Below are positions 51,290 through 59,838 of a DNA stretch of 64,000 nt, in pieces. Position numbers and translations under genes: made by a program. Each line of letters begins with the position of its first letter. Position 1 is the first letter of the stretch. Source of the DNA: RI-242 sp038246255 (GTDB lineage: Bacteria > Planctomycetota > UBA1135 > GCA-002686595); NCBI GenBank assembly GCA_038246255.1, contig JBBRWC010000002.1, positions 1-64,000 on the forward strand. The letters are read 5' to 3'. The notes under the pieces were generated by a model, which did not search any database, had not been told where the DNA came from, and worked only from the letters and a program-made list of their open reading frames with translations.

Positions 51290-51739
51290 ATGAACACCCG
51301 TCAGCAGTACTGCACTTTCCAACTGGCCGACCTCTTCCTCGGCGTAGAGGTCGAACGTGTCCAAGAGGTCTTGCGTTACCAGGAGATGACCCGCGTGCCC
51401 CTCGCGCCGCGCATGGTCGAAGGGCTGATCAACCTGCGCGGACAAATCGTCACAGCGATCGATCTGCGTCGCCGGCTGGAGCTCCCCGCGCGTGAAGCGG
51501 GGCGCGATCCGATGAACGTCGTGGTGCGGACGCCCGAAGGGGCAGTCAGCCTCCTCGTGGACGAGATTGGCGATGTCGTCGACGTGGAGGACGAGTGGCT
51601 CGAAGCGGCGCCGCCGACCCTGGCGGACGACGGGCAGAAGCTCATCCGTGGTGTCGTGAAGCTCGACAACCGCCTAATGCTCATTCTGGACGCAGAGCGC
51701 GCCATCGCGGCGCCCGGTGCCGAAGCCCCCGGTCTTTGA
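51290..51739 (+). CDS. cheW: Chemotaxis coupling protein CheW
   Basis: 149 aa, the standard length. It links receptor to CheA. The CheW fold is clear: YCTFQLADLFLGVEVERVQE, LINLRGQIVTAIDLRRRL and VSLLVDEIGDVVDVEDEW. It starts 23 bp after cheA. The 269-bp spacer to the receptor gene has no further gene. Confidence 0.95.
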   Translation: MNTRQQYCTFQLADLFLGVEVERVQEVLRYQEMTRVPLAPRMVEGLINLRGQIVTAIDLRRRLELPAREAGRDPMNVVVRTPEGAVSLLVDEIGDVVDVEDEWLEAAPPTLADDGQKLIRGVVKLDNRLMLILDAERAIAAPGAEAPGL

Positions 51740-52008
51740 GCCGTAGTGAAAGCGAGCGAAGGGCCTCCTTTGCGGCCTCGCTTCCCCGCCATAGGGGGAG
51801 CGGGGCCGTCGGTGTTTTTCGGGGCCTCCCAACCCCGCGCTTCGCCCGCGTACGGGATCCGCTGGGGAAGGCCAGGGGAATCCACTAGGGCGCGCCCCGA
51901 CCGTCGACCGATAGACGCTTGTCCAAATACCTCGTGGTGTGTCGTGGGTTTCCCCGCCGCGAGTCCCTGGCAACCCCCAACGTCCCGCGCCCAGCGCACC
52001 TGCACCCC

Positions 52009-54306
52009 ATGATCCCGAATCAGAAACTGCCCCCGTCTTCCGTCGAGCTCAGCGCATCGGCCCCGTCCACGGTGCTATCGGACACTGTGCGATCGGACAC
52101 GGTGCGATCGGACGTCGCGTTGTTGATGCGCCTTTTGGACGACCTCAGCCGCTGCCCCGACTTCGATGCGCGGGTCAGCGCGGGTCTCGAATCGATCCGC
52201 GACAGCCTTGGTTTCCAGCACGCGTCCTACTGGAGCTGGTCGGCGGACAACTCGGTTTTGCGCCACGACAGCGCCGTGGGCCTCAGCTCGCGTTCTCTCG
52301 CCGACTATGGGGAGCGCGCATCGCTGCGCAAGGGTGAGTCGTTCGTGGGGCGCGCGTACAGGGATCAGTCGACCGTCGAGTGCGCACATCCGGCGTCCGA
52401 GGGCACACCCTACGGCGCGGAGCTGGCGAAATCAGGATTTGCTTCGGCGTTGGCGGTGCCCTTGCAGAGCCACGGCGTCTACATCGGCGTGGTCGTGTTC
52501 GCGGGGACCCAACCGTTGGCACTCGCGGACGGCCAACGGGAGTTGATCGAATCCCTGGTGAAGGTGCTGGGCGCTTCGGCCGAGTCGACCGGCGGGAAGC
52601 AAAGCTTCATGCAGGCCCTGACGGAAAGCTCGCCGACCGCGGTGATCTTCGCCGACCGGGACCTGATCATGCGCTACCTGAACCCGGCATCCCGTCAAAC
52701 GCTCACCAAGCTCGAGCACCTTCTGCCCTGTTCGGTGGACGATCTGTTGGGAAAGTCGATCGACATCTTCCACAAGAACCCGAGCATGCAGCGCCGCCTG
52801 CTCGCGGATCCGAAGAACCTGCCGCACTCCGCACGCATTGAGTTGGGTGATGAGATCCTCGACCTGCTCGTGAGCGCGATCTACGACGAATCGGGCGAGT
52901 ACATCGGGCCGATGCTGACCTGGCAGGTCAGCACCGAAAAGGTCGCGCTGGAGCGCGATATGGCGCGCGTGCGTTCGATGATGGAGAACGCACCGATCAA
53001 CATGATGTACGCCGACCGCGACCTCGTCCTGCGTTACTTGAATCCCGCATCGCTCACGACCTTGCGCAAGATCGAGGAGCACCTTCCGATCCCGCCCGAC
53101 AAGTTCCTGGGTGCATCGATCGACGTGTTCCACAAGAACCCCGCACACCAGCGGCGCATGCTGGCGGATCCGAAGAACCTTCCGCACCGGGCGCAGATCG
53201 GCGTGGGACCGGAGACCTTGGACCTGCTCGTTAGCCCGATCTTTGACAACAAGGGGGTCTACATGGGTCCCATGGTGTGCTGGGAATTGGTGACCGAGAA
53301 GCTCGCCATCGAGCGCAATTCACGTGAGATGGCCGAACGCGAGCAACGCGGGGCGCGCGAGCTCGCGGAAAAGGTCGATTCGATCCTGGTCGCGGTAAAG
53401 CACGCGGCCAACGGCGACCTGACGCACACGATCGACGTGCAGGGTGACGATGCCATCGGCCAACTCTGCCAGGGGCTGCGCCAACTGTTCAGCACGCTGC
53501 GGGACAGCTTCGCGCAGATCGCGGAGAACTCCGCGGGACTGGCGGCGTCCTCCGAGGAGCTGAGCAACGTCAGCAACCAGATGGGCCAGAACGCTGACCG
53601 CACCAGTCAGCAGGCCAACACGGTGGCCAGTGCGGCAGAAGAAGTCAGCCGCAGCGTGCAGACGGTCGCCGCGGCAACCGAAGAGATGGGCGCAAGCATC
53701 AAGGAGATCGCGCGCAGTGCTTCGGAGGCGGCCCGTGTTGCGCTCTCGGCGGTCGACGTCGCCGAGAACACCAACGTGACTGTCGGCAAACTAGGTGACA
53801 GCAGCGCCGAGATCGGCAAGGTGATCAAAGTCATCACGTCGATCGCCCAGCAGACCAATCTGCTTGCGCTCAACGCGACGATCGAGGCGGCTCGCGCCGG
53901 TGAAGCAGGACGGGGATTTGCGGTCGTCGCGAACGAGGTCAAGGAGCTCGCCAAGGAAACGGCGCGGGCTACCGAAGACATCGGTGCGAAGATCGAAGCG
54001 ATCCAGAACGACACCCGCGGGGCGGTTACGGCGATCGGCGAGATCTCGGCGATCATCAACCAGATCAACGAGCTCCAAACGACGATCGCGTCGGCAGTCG
54101 AGCAGCAGAACGCGACAACGGTCGAGATCGCGCGCAACGTGGCCGAAGCGGCGCGCGGAAGCTCGGAGATCGCCGCCAACATCGGTGGTGTCGCGGAAGC
54201 TGCGCACAGCACCTCCGAAGGCGCCGCCGACACCCAGCGGGCCTCGACCGAGCTGTCCCGGATGGCGGCCGCGCTGCAGAACCTGGTGGAGCGGTTCCGC
54301 ACCTAA
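52009..54306 (+). CDS. Soluble methyl-accepting chemotaxis protein (GAF-PAS-PAS-MCP)
   Basis: 765 aa with no membrane segment, so a cytoplasmic receptor. Order: GAF-like domain (about 35-200; RAYRDQSTVECAH), two closely similar PAS domains (about 205-335 and 345-455), each with ADRDL.(M/L)RYLNPAS and IFHKNP/VFHKNP...DPKNLPH, then the methyl-accepting signalling domain (about 480-765). The hairpin tip is the canonical AQQTNLLALNATIEAARAGE. ATG 52009 gives a normal start; an in-frame ATG at 51919 would add 30 residues of unlikely composition. It lies between cheW and cheB and is probably the cluster's receptor. Confidence 0.92.
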   Translation: MIPNQKLPPSSVELSASAPSTVLSDTVRSDTVRSDVALLMRLLDDLSRCPDFDARVSAGLESIRDSLGFQHASYWSWSADNSVLRHDSAVGLSSRSLADYGERASLRKGESFVGRAYRDQSTVECAHPASEGTPYGAELAKSGFASALAVPLQSHGVYIGVVVFAGTQPLALADGQRELIESLVKVLGASAESTGGKQSFMQALTESSPTAVIFADRDLIMRYLNPASRQTLTKLEHLLPCSVDDLLGKSIDIFHKNPSMQRRLLADPKNLPHSARIELGDEILDLLVSAIYDESGEYIGPMLTWQVSTEKVALERDMARVRSMMENAPINMMYADRDLVLRYLNPASLTTLRKIEEHLPIPPDKFLGASIDVFHKNPAHQRRMLADPKNLPHRAQIGVGPETLDLLVSPIFDNKGVYMGPMVCWELVTEKLAIERNSREMAEREQRGARELAEKVDSILVAVKHAANGDLTHTIDVQGDDAIGQLCQGLRQLFSTLRDSFAQIAENSAGLAASSEELSNVSNQMGQNADRTSQQANTVASAAEEVSRSVQTVAAATEEMGASIKEIARSASEAARVALSAVDVAENTNVTVGKLGDSSAEIGKVIKVITSIAQQTNLLALNATIEAARAGEAGRGFAVVANEVKELAKETARATEDIGAKIEAIQNDTRGAVTAIGEISAIINQINELQTTIASAVEQQNATTVEIARNVAEAARGSSEIAANIGGVAEAAHSTSEGAADTQRASTELSRMAAALQNLVERFRT

Positions 54307-54312
54307 GAGCGA

Positions 54313-54356
54313 GGGACCGCCGGCGGCGCGCTCAATGGCCGCGCCGCCGGAGTCCC
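54313..54356 (+). terminator. Strong GC hairpin after the receptor gene
   Basis: An 11-bp perfect stem (ccggcggcgcg, 54320-54330; cgcgccgccgg, 54340-54350) is extended by gggac/gtccc, with a 9-nt loop. It starts 6 bp after the receptor stop. There is no T-run, so it may be a factor-dependent terminator or an mRNA 3'-end stabiliser rather than a classical intrinsic terminator. Confidence 0.5.
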
Positions 54357-54458
54357 GCTGGGTTGCTATTCCCCGGTCGACGATCGGACCGGCACGCGGG
54401 TTATTTTCCTCGATCCGCGCGCCGCCGATGGCCGAAAACAGGGGTGAGTCGACCCCCG

Positions 54459-55595
54459 ATGCATAGCACCTTTGTGATCGTCGTCAGCGCGTCTCCCGCG
54501 CTGCGTACCCGCATCCGACAGGCGCTCGAGGCCGTGGGGGTGTTCGAAGTTCCGGCGTCGTTGGCCACGTTCAAGGCGCTGGTCGATCGCCCGCATTCGG
54601 CGGCGACGCCGATGCTGGTGCTCGTCGATGCCGTCGAGCTCGACGCGGAACCGCGCGACGCCATCGCCCAGCTCCACCGGCGATATCCGCGAGCGCGCCT
54701 CGTCGCGATCCTCGCGCCAGGGGGTGGTGCGCAGGCGCAAGCGCACCTTTGGATGGCGCACGGCGCGAGCGATGCATTCGCGAGCCACGCCCGGGATGGC
54801 GGCATCTCCGCGTTCGAACGCTGGGCGAGCAGCGAGTTGATCCCCAGGCTCGCCAGCGTCCTCGGGACGGCGGCCGCCAGCCAAAGCCTCGCAGCGACCC
54901 AGTTCGTGCCCCGCGCGGAGCGCGCCGAAACGCCGCGCGCAGCACTGCCTGCCGCGTCCCCCACGCCGCCGATGCTTCGCTCAAGCACTCCCACGTTGCC
55001 CCCCGAGGTCCTGCTCGTTGCGTCGTCAACGGGCGGTCCCAACGCGCTCGCGGAGTTTTTTGGCGCCATCCCGCAGGGTTTTCCGCTGCCCGTCGCGGTG
55101 GTGCAGCACATGCCGCCGCGCTTCACGCGCATCTTCGCGGACCGCCTCGATCAAACGCTTGAGCTGCGCTTCCTCGAAGCCCGGGGCGGCGAGATCCTCA
55201 GCCCAGGTGTCGTTTTCATCGCGCCCGGTGACCACCATCTTGTGCTGGTCCGCGATGGTGAAGGGCGCGTCACCACTGCCCTCGATGACGGCCCGCCCGA
55301 GTGTTCCTGTCGGCCCGCAGCGGATGTCCTGTTCCGCTCAGCCGCGCGTGTGTTCGGCGGCCGTGCCCTGGCGGTCGTGTTGACGGGCATGGGGCAGGAT
55401 GGCTACGCCGGCTCCCTCGAATTGGCCGACGAGGGGGCGCCCATCCTCGCGCAGGACGAAGCTTCGAGCGTGGTTTGGGGCATGCCGGGCAAGATCGTAC
55501 AAAGCTCGTTGGCGAGCTTCATCGGACCGCCGGCCGAGCTCGCTCGGGAAGTGCTGCGCCGCACCGCGTTGGTGCACACACGCCGGACCAGTTGA
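54459..55595 (+). CDS. cheB: CheB methylesterase with degenerate receiver domain
   Basis: 378 aa. The C-terminal methylesterase/deamidase domain has an intact triad: Ser190 (VASSTGGPNAL), His217 (VVQHMPPRFT) and the Asp in TGMGQDGYAG. It removes methyl groups from the receptor. The N-terminal receiver (1-110) is unusual: the acidic pair is replaced by Ser-Ala (VIVVSASPAL), the conserved KP is missing, and only Asp57 (VLVDAVELD) stands near the phospho-acceptor site. ATG 54459 was chosen. CheA-dependent activation may be weakened or absent. Confidence 0.9.
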   Translation: MHSTFVIVVSASPALRTRIRQALEAVGVFEVPASLATFKALVDRPHSAATPMLVLVDAVELDAEPRDAIAQLHRRYPRARLVAILAPGGGAQAQAHLWMAHGASDAFASHARDGGISAFERWASSELIPRLASVLGTAAASQSLAATQFVPRAERAETPRAALPAASPTPPMLRSSTPTLPPEVLLVASSTGGPNALAEFFGAIPQGFPLPVAVVQHMPPRFTRIFADRLDQTLELRFLEARGGEILSPGVVFIAPGDHHLVLVRDGEGRVTTALDDGPPECSCRPAADVLFRSAARVFGGRALAVVLTGMGQDGYAGSLELADEGAPILAQDEASSVVWGMPGKIVQSSLASFIGPPAELAREVLRRTALVHTRRTS

Positions 55596-55782
55596 GCGCG
55601 GCGGCGACGTGCCCGCCAAGAGGGTTTGTGCGACCCGCGCGCGACCGCGCGGGGAAATCCGCCTTCCGCTCAACAGCCGTTCCCGCGGCGCCCGAAGAAG
55701 CGCGAGTGTTGGTCCGCGCCAAGGCGCTCGGGCGTCGCGCGCAGGCATCCACGCTTTCGGTCCCCAAAGAGGAGCTGCCCCC

Positions 55783-56157
55783 ATGAAGAAGATGTTGATC
55801 ATCGACGACTCCGCCACCATGCGCAAGATCATCATGCGCGTCCTGCGCCAGGCGGAAATCCCTGTCTCCGACATCCTAGAGGCGGGCAACGGTAAGGAAG
55901 GGCTGCAGCGCCTCGTGGCCGATCCGGACATCGCCATGGTGCTCTCCGACATCAACATGCCGGAGATGAACGGGATCGATTTCTTGAAGGCCGTGCGCAC
56001 TCGACGCGACAAGGTCAGCTTGCCCGTCGTGATGATCACGACCGAAGGGGGCGACGCGATGATCCAAACCGCGATGGACAGCGGCGCCAACGGCTACGTC
56101 ACGAAACCCTTCACGCCCGAGAGCATCCGGACCGCTCTGGAGGGACTCATTGGCTGA
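55783..56157 (+). CDS. cheY: CheY-type response regulator, second copy
   Basis: 124 aa receiver. Asp8/Asp9 (IIDDSATMRK), Asp56 (VLSDINMPEMNG), Thr in MITTEGG, Lys in VTKPF. ATG 55783 with GAGGAG 9 bases upstream. The sequence is closer to typical chemotaxis CheY than the copy at 47.1 kb. Its 3' end overlaps the next gene, a CheX-like phosphatase, by 8 bp. Confidence 0.92.
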   Translation: MKKMLIIDDSATMRKIIMRVLRQAEIPVSDILEAGNGKEGLQRLVADPDIAMVLSDINMPEMNGIDFLKAVRTRRDKVSLPVVMITTEGGDAMIQTAMDSGANGYVTKPFTPESIRTALEGLIG

Positions 56158-56665
56158 GAGTGCGCCCGGCAGCGCCGGACCCGATGCTAGCGCCCTCGAC
56201 GCAGGGTTGCGCGAGAGTCTAGAGGGTATTTTCACGACGATGTTGGCGCGCGAAGTGTCGCCCCCGGACGCGTCCGCCGGCGATCGCGCCGCCGCGGCGG
56301 CGCGCTGGTTCGTCGCGCGGATCGAGTTGCACGGCGATCGCGACGGCGTTGTATCGCTGCGCTGCGATCCGGGTGCGGCGCGCGCTCTTGCGATCGCGCT
56401 TTTGATGATGGACGAAGCGGACACCCTCGCCGACGAGGAAGTCCTCGACGCCGTCGGTGAATGCGCCAACATGCTCGCCGGCGGTCTGAAAACGCGTGTG
56501 TTCGACCCCCTGGGCCGCTGGATCATCGGCACACCCGCCTGTGCCGTCGAGGCCGCGCTTCCGGACTCGAAAGCACACCACGCCGTCGACTGCGGTTTGG
56601 GTGGCGGCCTGTTGACTGTCGATCTCTCTTGGGCCGCCGAAACGAGAACCGCGGCTGTGCACTGA
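56150..56665 (+). CDS. CheX/CheC-type phosphatase, copy 2
   Basis: 171 aa from TTG 56150, overlapping the cheY stop. Motif Asp100, Glu104, Asn107 in DAVGECANMLAGGLKTRVF gives the CheC/CheX active-site pattern. It has an N-terminal extension of about 45 residues compared with copy 1. Coupling to cheY suggests that this CheY is its substrate. Confidence 0.75.
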   Translation: MAESAPGSAGPDASALDAGLRESLEGIFTTMLAREVSPPDASAGDRAAAAARWFVARIELHGDRDGVVSLRCDPGAARALAIALLMMDEADTLADEEVLDAVGECANMLAGGLKTRVFDPLGRWIIGTPACAVEAALPDSKAHHAVDCGLGGGLLTVDLSWAAETRTAAVH

Positions 56666-56697
56666 TCGACACCGTGGGATCGACCCACTGCCCTGCC

Positions 56698-57273
56698 ATG
56701 TCCGCCACCACCCACGACACCGGCTTCGACCAGCGCGTCGCAACGTCCGTCCTGCAGCGTATTTGCGACGACGTGTCGACCGTCATCGACCGCGGCTTCC
56801 AGGCGCGCCAACTGGATGTGAGTCGTGTCAACGCGCGGGTCGCGGGCGCGGGCGTCGTCCACATCTCGTTCAAGCTCGAGGTGCGCCAGGAGGTTTCGTC
56901 CCGTTACGGATGCCTCCTCCTTCCGCTTCCGGAGGCCATCAGCCTTGGGTGTTACCTGATGATGGTCCCCGACGACGGGGTGGCCCAGCACCGCAAGCAA
57001 AGGGACCTCGACCGATCGCTCAAGGATGCGATGCTCGAGATCGGCAACTTCATCGGCGGCGCGGGCGAGGCAGCGCTGCGTGAGCTCGTGCCCGAGGGTC
57101 AGGTCAAGCTCAAGTCCAAGGGCTGCCAGGGTGTGCGCGCCGACGTGCGACCCGCGTTTCCCTACGCAGCGGGCGAAACGCTCGTCGTGACGCGCGCGCG
57201 CGCCCAGGTGGCGGAGTTCAAGGAGTTCGAGCTGATCCTTCAACTGCCGCCGATCGAGCTGCCGGCGAGTTGA
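56698..57273 (+). CDS. CheC/CheX-like protein, copy 3
   Basis: 191 aa, ATG 56698, 32 bp after copy 2. It has the same pattern with Asp110, Glu114, Asn117 in DAMLEIGNFIGGAGEAAL, and a preceding strand pair (CLLLPLPEAISLGCYLMMVP) seen in CheC/FliY folds. It is clearly divergent from copies 1 and 2. Function as a CheY-P phosphatase or scaffold is inferred; FliN/FliY relation is possible but no flagellar genes are present. Confidence 0.6.
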   Translation: MSATTHDTGFDQRVATSVLQRICDDVSTVIDRGFQARQLDVSRVNARVAGAGVVHISFKLEVRQEVSSRYGCLLLPLPEAISLGCYLMMVPDDGVAQHRKQRDLDRSLKDAMLEIGNFIGGAGEAALRELVPEGQVKLKSKGCQGVRADVRPAFPYAAGETLVVTRARAQVAEFKEFELILQLPPIELPAS

Positions 57274-57509
57274 TCGCGCGCGGCCCCCGGGCGGAAAATT
57301 CTTCCACCGGGGGCTGCGGTGGATCGAAGGTGGTGAGCGCGCCGCGGGGAATCTCCGTCGGGGTTCGACGCCGCGCTCATTCCGGCTTTGGAGAGCACGC
57401 CGCGCGGCCCATCCGATGCGCGGGGTGGAACGATCCACAGTGGGGGCGACACGGCGCCGGACCACGGGGTAACTTTCGTTCGGAGATCAAACCGAACGGA
57501 ACGCTATCC

Positions 57510-57971
57510 ATGAGCCAGAGCCACGAGGACGAACCGCACTTCGAAACGCAGCTTGAGGACCCCGCTTACCGCGAGCGATTGCGGCGCAAGCTGGATTGCC
57601 TGGTCGCCGTTCTCGAGGTGGCCTGTGCGAAGGTGCGCCGGACCCTAGAGACACCCGGTTCAGACCGCAGCCGTCTCGAGCGGATCCAGAAAAACCTCGG
57701 CGAGACCCTGGCGACCTGCAAGCGTGCGCGGCTAGCCCTGGATCGACGCGAGCGATTGCCCGAAGACCTCAACCAGAAGCTCGGTGCGCTCGCCCGCGGC
57801 GACGACGAAGTTCCGCGCCCGACGCGCGCACAAACCCCGCGGCGGCTCTCGGACAAGGCCGATTTTTTGTCGGATGCCGAACGGCGCCGGTTTGCGACAA
57901 AACCCACCATCGCGAGCACCGAGATCGGCAACTGCGACCTCGACGAGCTGGCTCGCCGTCTGCAAGCGTGA
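57510..57971 (+). CDS. Small cytoplasmic helical protein of unknown function
   Basis: 153 aa, not recognised. ATG 57510. Mostly charged helices (CLVAVLEVACAKVRRTLETP, LERIQKNLGETLATCKRARL) and a conserved-looking C-terminus (EIGNCDLDELARRLQA). No signal, no membrane part. It lies at the end of the chemotaxis cluster, 236 bp after copy 3, and may belong to it. The frame is open about 240 bp upstream but that part has poor composition. Confidence 0.6.
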   Translation: MSQSHEDEPHFETQLEDPAYRERLRRKLDCLVAVLEVACAKVRRTLETPGSDRSRLERIQKNLGETLATCKRARLALDRRERLPEDLNQKLGALARGDDEVPRPTRAQTPRRLSDKADFLSDAERRRFATKPTIASTEIGNCDLDELARRLQA

Positions 57972-58011
57972 GTCTGGGTCCGTGCGGAAGGGCAAGCGCC
58001 CGCCGCCCGCT

Positions 58012-58896
58012 TCAGATGCCCCAGTCCCTGAGGTAGCGGAAGTCGTGGTTGATGGAGCGCTGACCGAGCTTCGCGATCACTGGTGGTAGCCGTTTGTACT
58101 GGCTCAGCACCACTTTGCGTGCGATGCGCCGCACGAGCTCGCGCTCGAAACCCTCCGCGACGAGCTCGTCCTCCCCGTAACGCTCGTCGACCATGCGCAC
58201 GAGGATGCGGTCGGCCGCGGCGTAAGTGAAACCGAGCTCCTGCTCGTCGGTCTGGCCTTCGAAGAGGTCCGCCGACGGCGCTTTGTCGATCAGCTCGGCG
58301 GGGATCTCAAGATAACGCGCGAGTTGGTAGACCTGGTGTTTGTAGAGGTCGCCCAAGGGGTTGAGCGCGTGCGCCGCGTCACCCCACTGCGTGGAGTAAC
58401 CGAGCAACATCTCAGTTTTGTTGCTGGTACCCACCACCAGGCCGCGCCACTCGACGGAAAGGTCATAGAGCACGATCATCCGGCAGCGCGCAAACACGTT
58501 CCCGCGCCGCACCGCGTACGTGTCGGCGGAAGCTCCCGCCGTCGAAGTCCCCGCTGCGATGCCCGCCGTCTCGATGTAACCGTCCGCCATCGCGCTGATG
58601 TCGACGGCGCGCACGGGCAGCCCGAGCCGATCCGCGACGAGCCCTGCGTGTGCGGCGCTGTCGGGATGGGACGTGCGGTAGGGCATGTTGACCGCGAGCA
58701 CGTTTGCCGCTCCAAAGGCGCGCGCCGCGAGCGCGGCGGAAACTGCCGAATCGATTCCGCCCGAGAGCCCGAGGAGGGCGCGCGAAAACCCCGCTTGACC
58801 GACTTCTTCGCGCAGGAAGTCGACGAGCAGAGCGCAGGTCAGCTCGGGCTGGATGTCGAGCTCCGGCAATCCTCCGTCGGCAGCGCTGGCGCTCAC
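58012..58896 (-). CDS. nadE: NAD+ synthase, ATP-pyrophosphatase subunit
   Basis: 294 aa. Converts nicotinate-adenine dinucleotide to NAD. The N-type PP-loop SGGIDSAVSAAL, GTSNKTEMLLGY, the acid loop KAPSADLFEGQTDEQELG and the C-terminal DFRYLRDW are typical of NadE. It has no glutaminase domain, but the gene just upstream encodes a nitrilase-type amidase and its stop overlaps the GTG 58896 start (GTGA). Together they form a split version of the glutamine-dependent enzyme. Confidence 0.92.
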   Translation of the reverse strand: MSASAADGGLPELDIQPELTCALLVDFLREEVGQAGFSRALLGLSGGIDSAVSAALAARAFGAANVLAVNMPYRTSHPDSAAHAGLVADRLGLPVRAVDISAMADGYIETAGIAAGTSTAGASADTYAVRRGNVFARCRMIVLYDLSVEWRGLVVGTSNKTEMLLGYSTQWGDAAHALNPLGDLYKHQVYQLARYLEIPAELIDKAPSADLFEGQTDEQELGFTYAAADRILVRMVDERYGEDELVAEGFERELVRRIARKVVLSQYKRLPPVIAKLGQRSINHDFRYLRDWGI

Positions 58897-59768
58897 GAGA
58901 CGAGTCCCTCGCGCTCGAGCCGCGCGAGCTCCTCGCGCAGCAGCCATACTTTCTCGTCGCGCCGCAGCGGGGTTTGCACGCGCGCACGCCGCGTGGCACC
59001 TGTGTCCAGTCGCACGGCCAACCGACCGCTCTCGATCGGCGGCAGTCGCCCGAGTTCGCGACCGAAGGGATCGACGGCCGAGCTTTGGCCGCCAAAGCCG
59101 ATGCCATCCTCCCAACCTACGCGGTTCGCGTGGACGATGTAGGTCTGTGTCAGGAGCGCACGGGCTTCGAGGAGACGTTGCCACACGGTCCCGGAGCGCA
59201 AACGCGCGGCACCGCTCTCGTCGCGGTCGAGCTCGGAGACTCCGCGCGCCGGACTCGCACTGGGGACGAGCATCGCGTCGACCCCCTGCAAGAAGTAGAG
59301 GTAGGGCCCAGGCAAGTGCCAAAAATCCTCACAGATCAGGATCCCGAAGTGCCCAAAACGGCTCTTGAACGCGGTAAATCCAGCGCCCGCGCCGAAGTCG
59401 CGGCCCTCATCGAACATGCCGTACGACACGAGGTGGACCTTGCGGTGCACGTGCAACACCCGCCCGTCCTCGACAAAGGCGACCGAGTTGTAAAGGCGTC
59501 CGTCGCGCGCGCGCTCGGCAAAACCGAAGGCGATCGAAATGCCGTGGGAGCGCTCGAGCAGCGGCGCAAAAAACGGCGTGTCCACCGTCAGCGCAAGCTC
59601 CGCGGTTTGGTCCTTTAGGAAATAACCCGTCAGGGACAGCTCGCAGAACAGCGCGATCTGCGCACCGCTGTCGCGCGCAGCGTCGACCGCCGCGACGTGC
59701 ATTTCCAGGTTGGCCGACAGGTTGCCCAGTGTCGGATTGGTCTGGCAGACAGCGAGGTTGCAGTCCAT
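58893..59768 (-). CDS. Nitrilase-family amidase, likely glutaminase partner of NadE
   Basis: 291 aa from ATG 59768. The catalytic triad of the carbon-nitrogen hydrolase family is present: Glu43 (FCELSLTGYF), Lys110 (HRKVHLVSYG) and Cys146 (ILICEDFWH). The sequence resembles the N-terminal glutaminase domain of two-domain NAD synthetase. Translational coupling to nadE supports supply of ammonia from glutamine to NadE. A stand-alone amidase is the alternative. Confidence 0.88.
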   Translation of the reverse strand: MDCNLAVCQTNPTLGNLSANLEMHVAAVDAARDSGAQIALFCELSLTGYFLKDQTAELALTVDTPFFAPLLERSHGISIAFGFAERARDGRLYNSVAFVEDGRVLHVHRKVHLVSYGMFDEGRDFGAGAGFTAFKSRFGHFGILICEDFWHLPGPYLYFLQGVDAMLVPSASPARGVSELDRDESGAARLRSGTVWQRLLEARALLTQTYIVHANRVGWEDGIGFGGQSSAVDPFGRELGRLPPIESGRLAVRLDTGATRRARVQTPLRRDEKVWLLREELARLEREGLVS

Positions 59769-59838
59769 GGTGTTCGTGATCGCAAGAAGGAGCAGAAGGA
59801 CTGGACTTGTATCGGCGCGCGCATTTTGTCCCGCGCCA

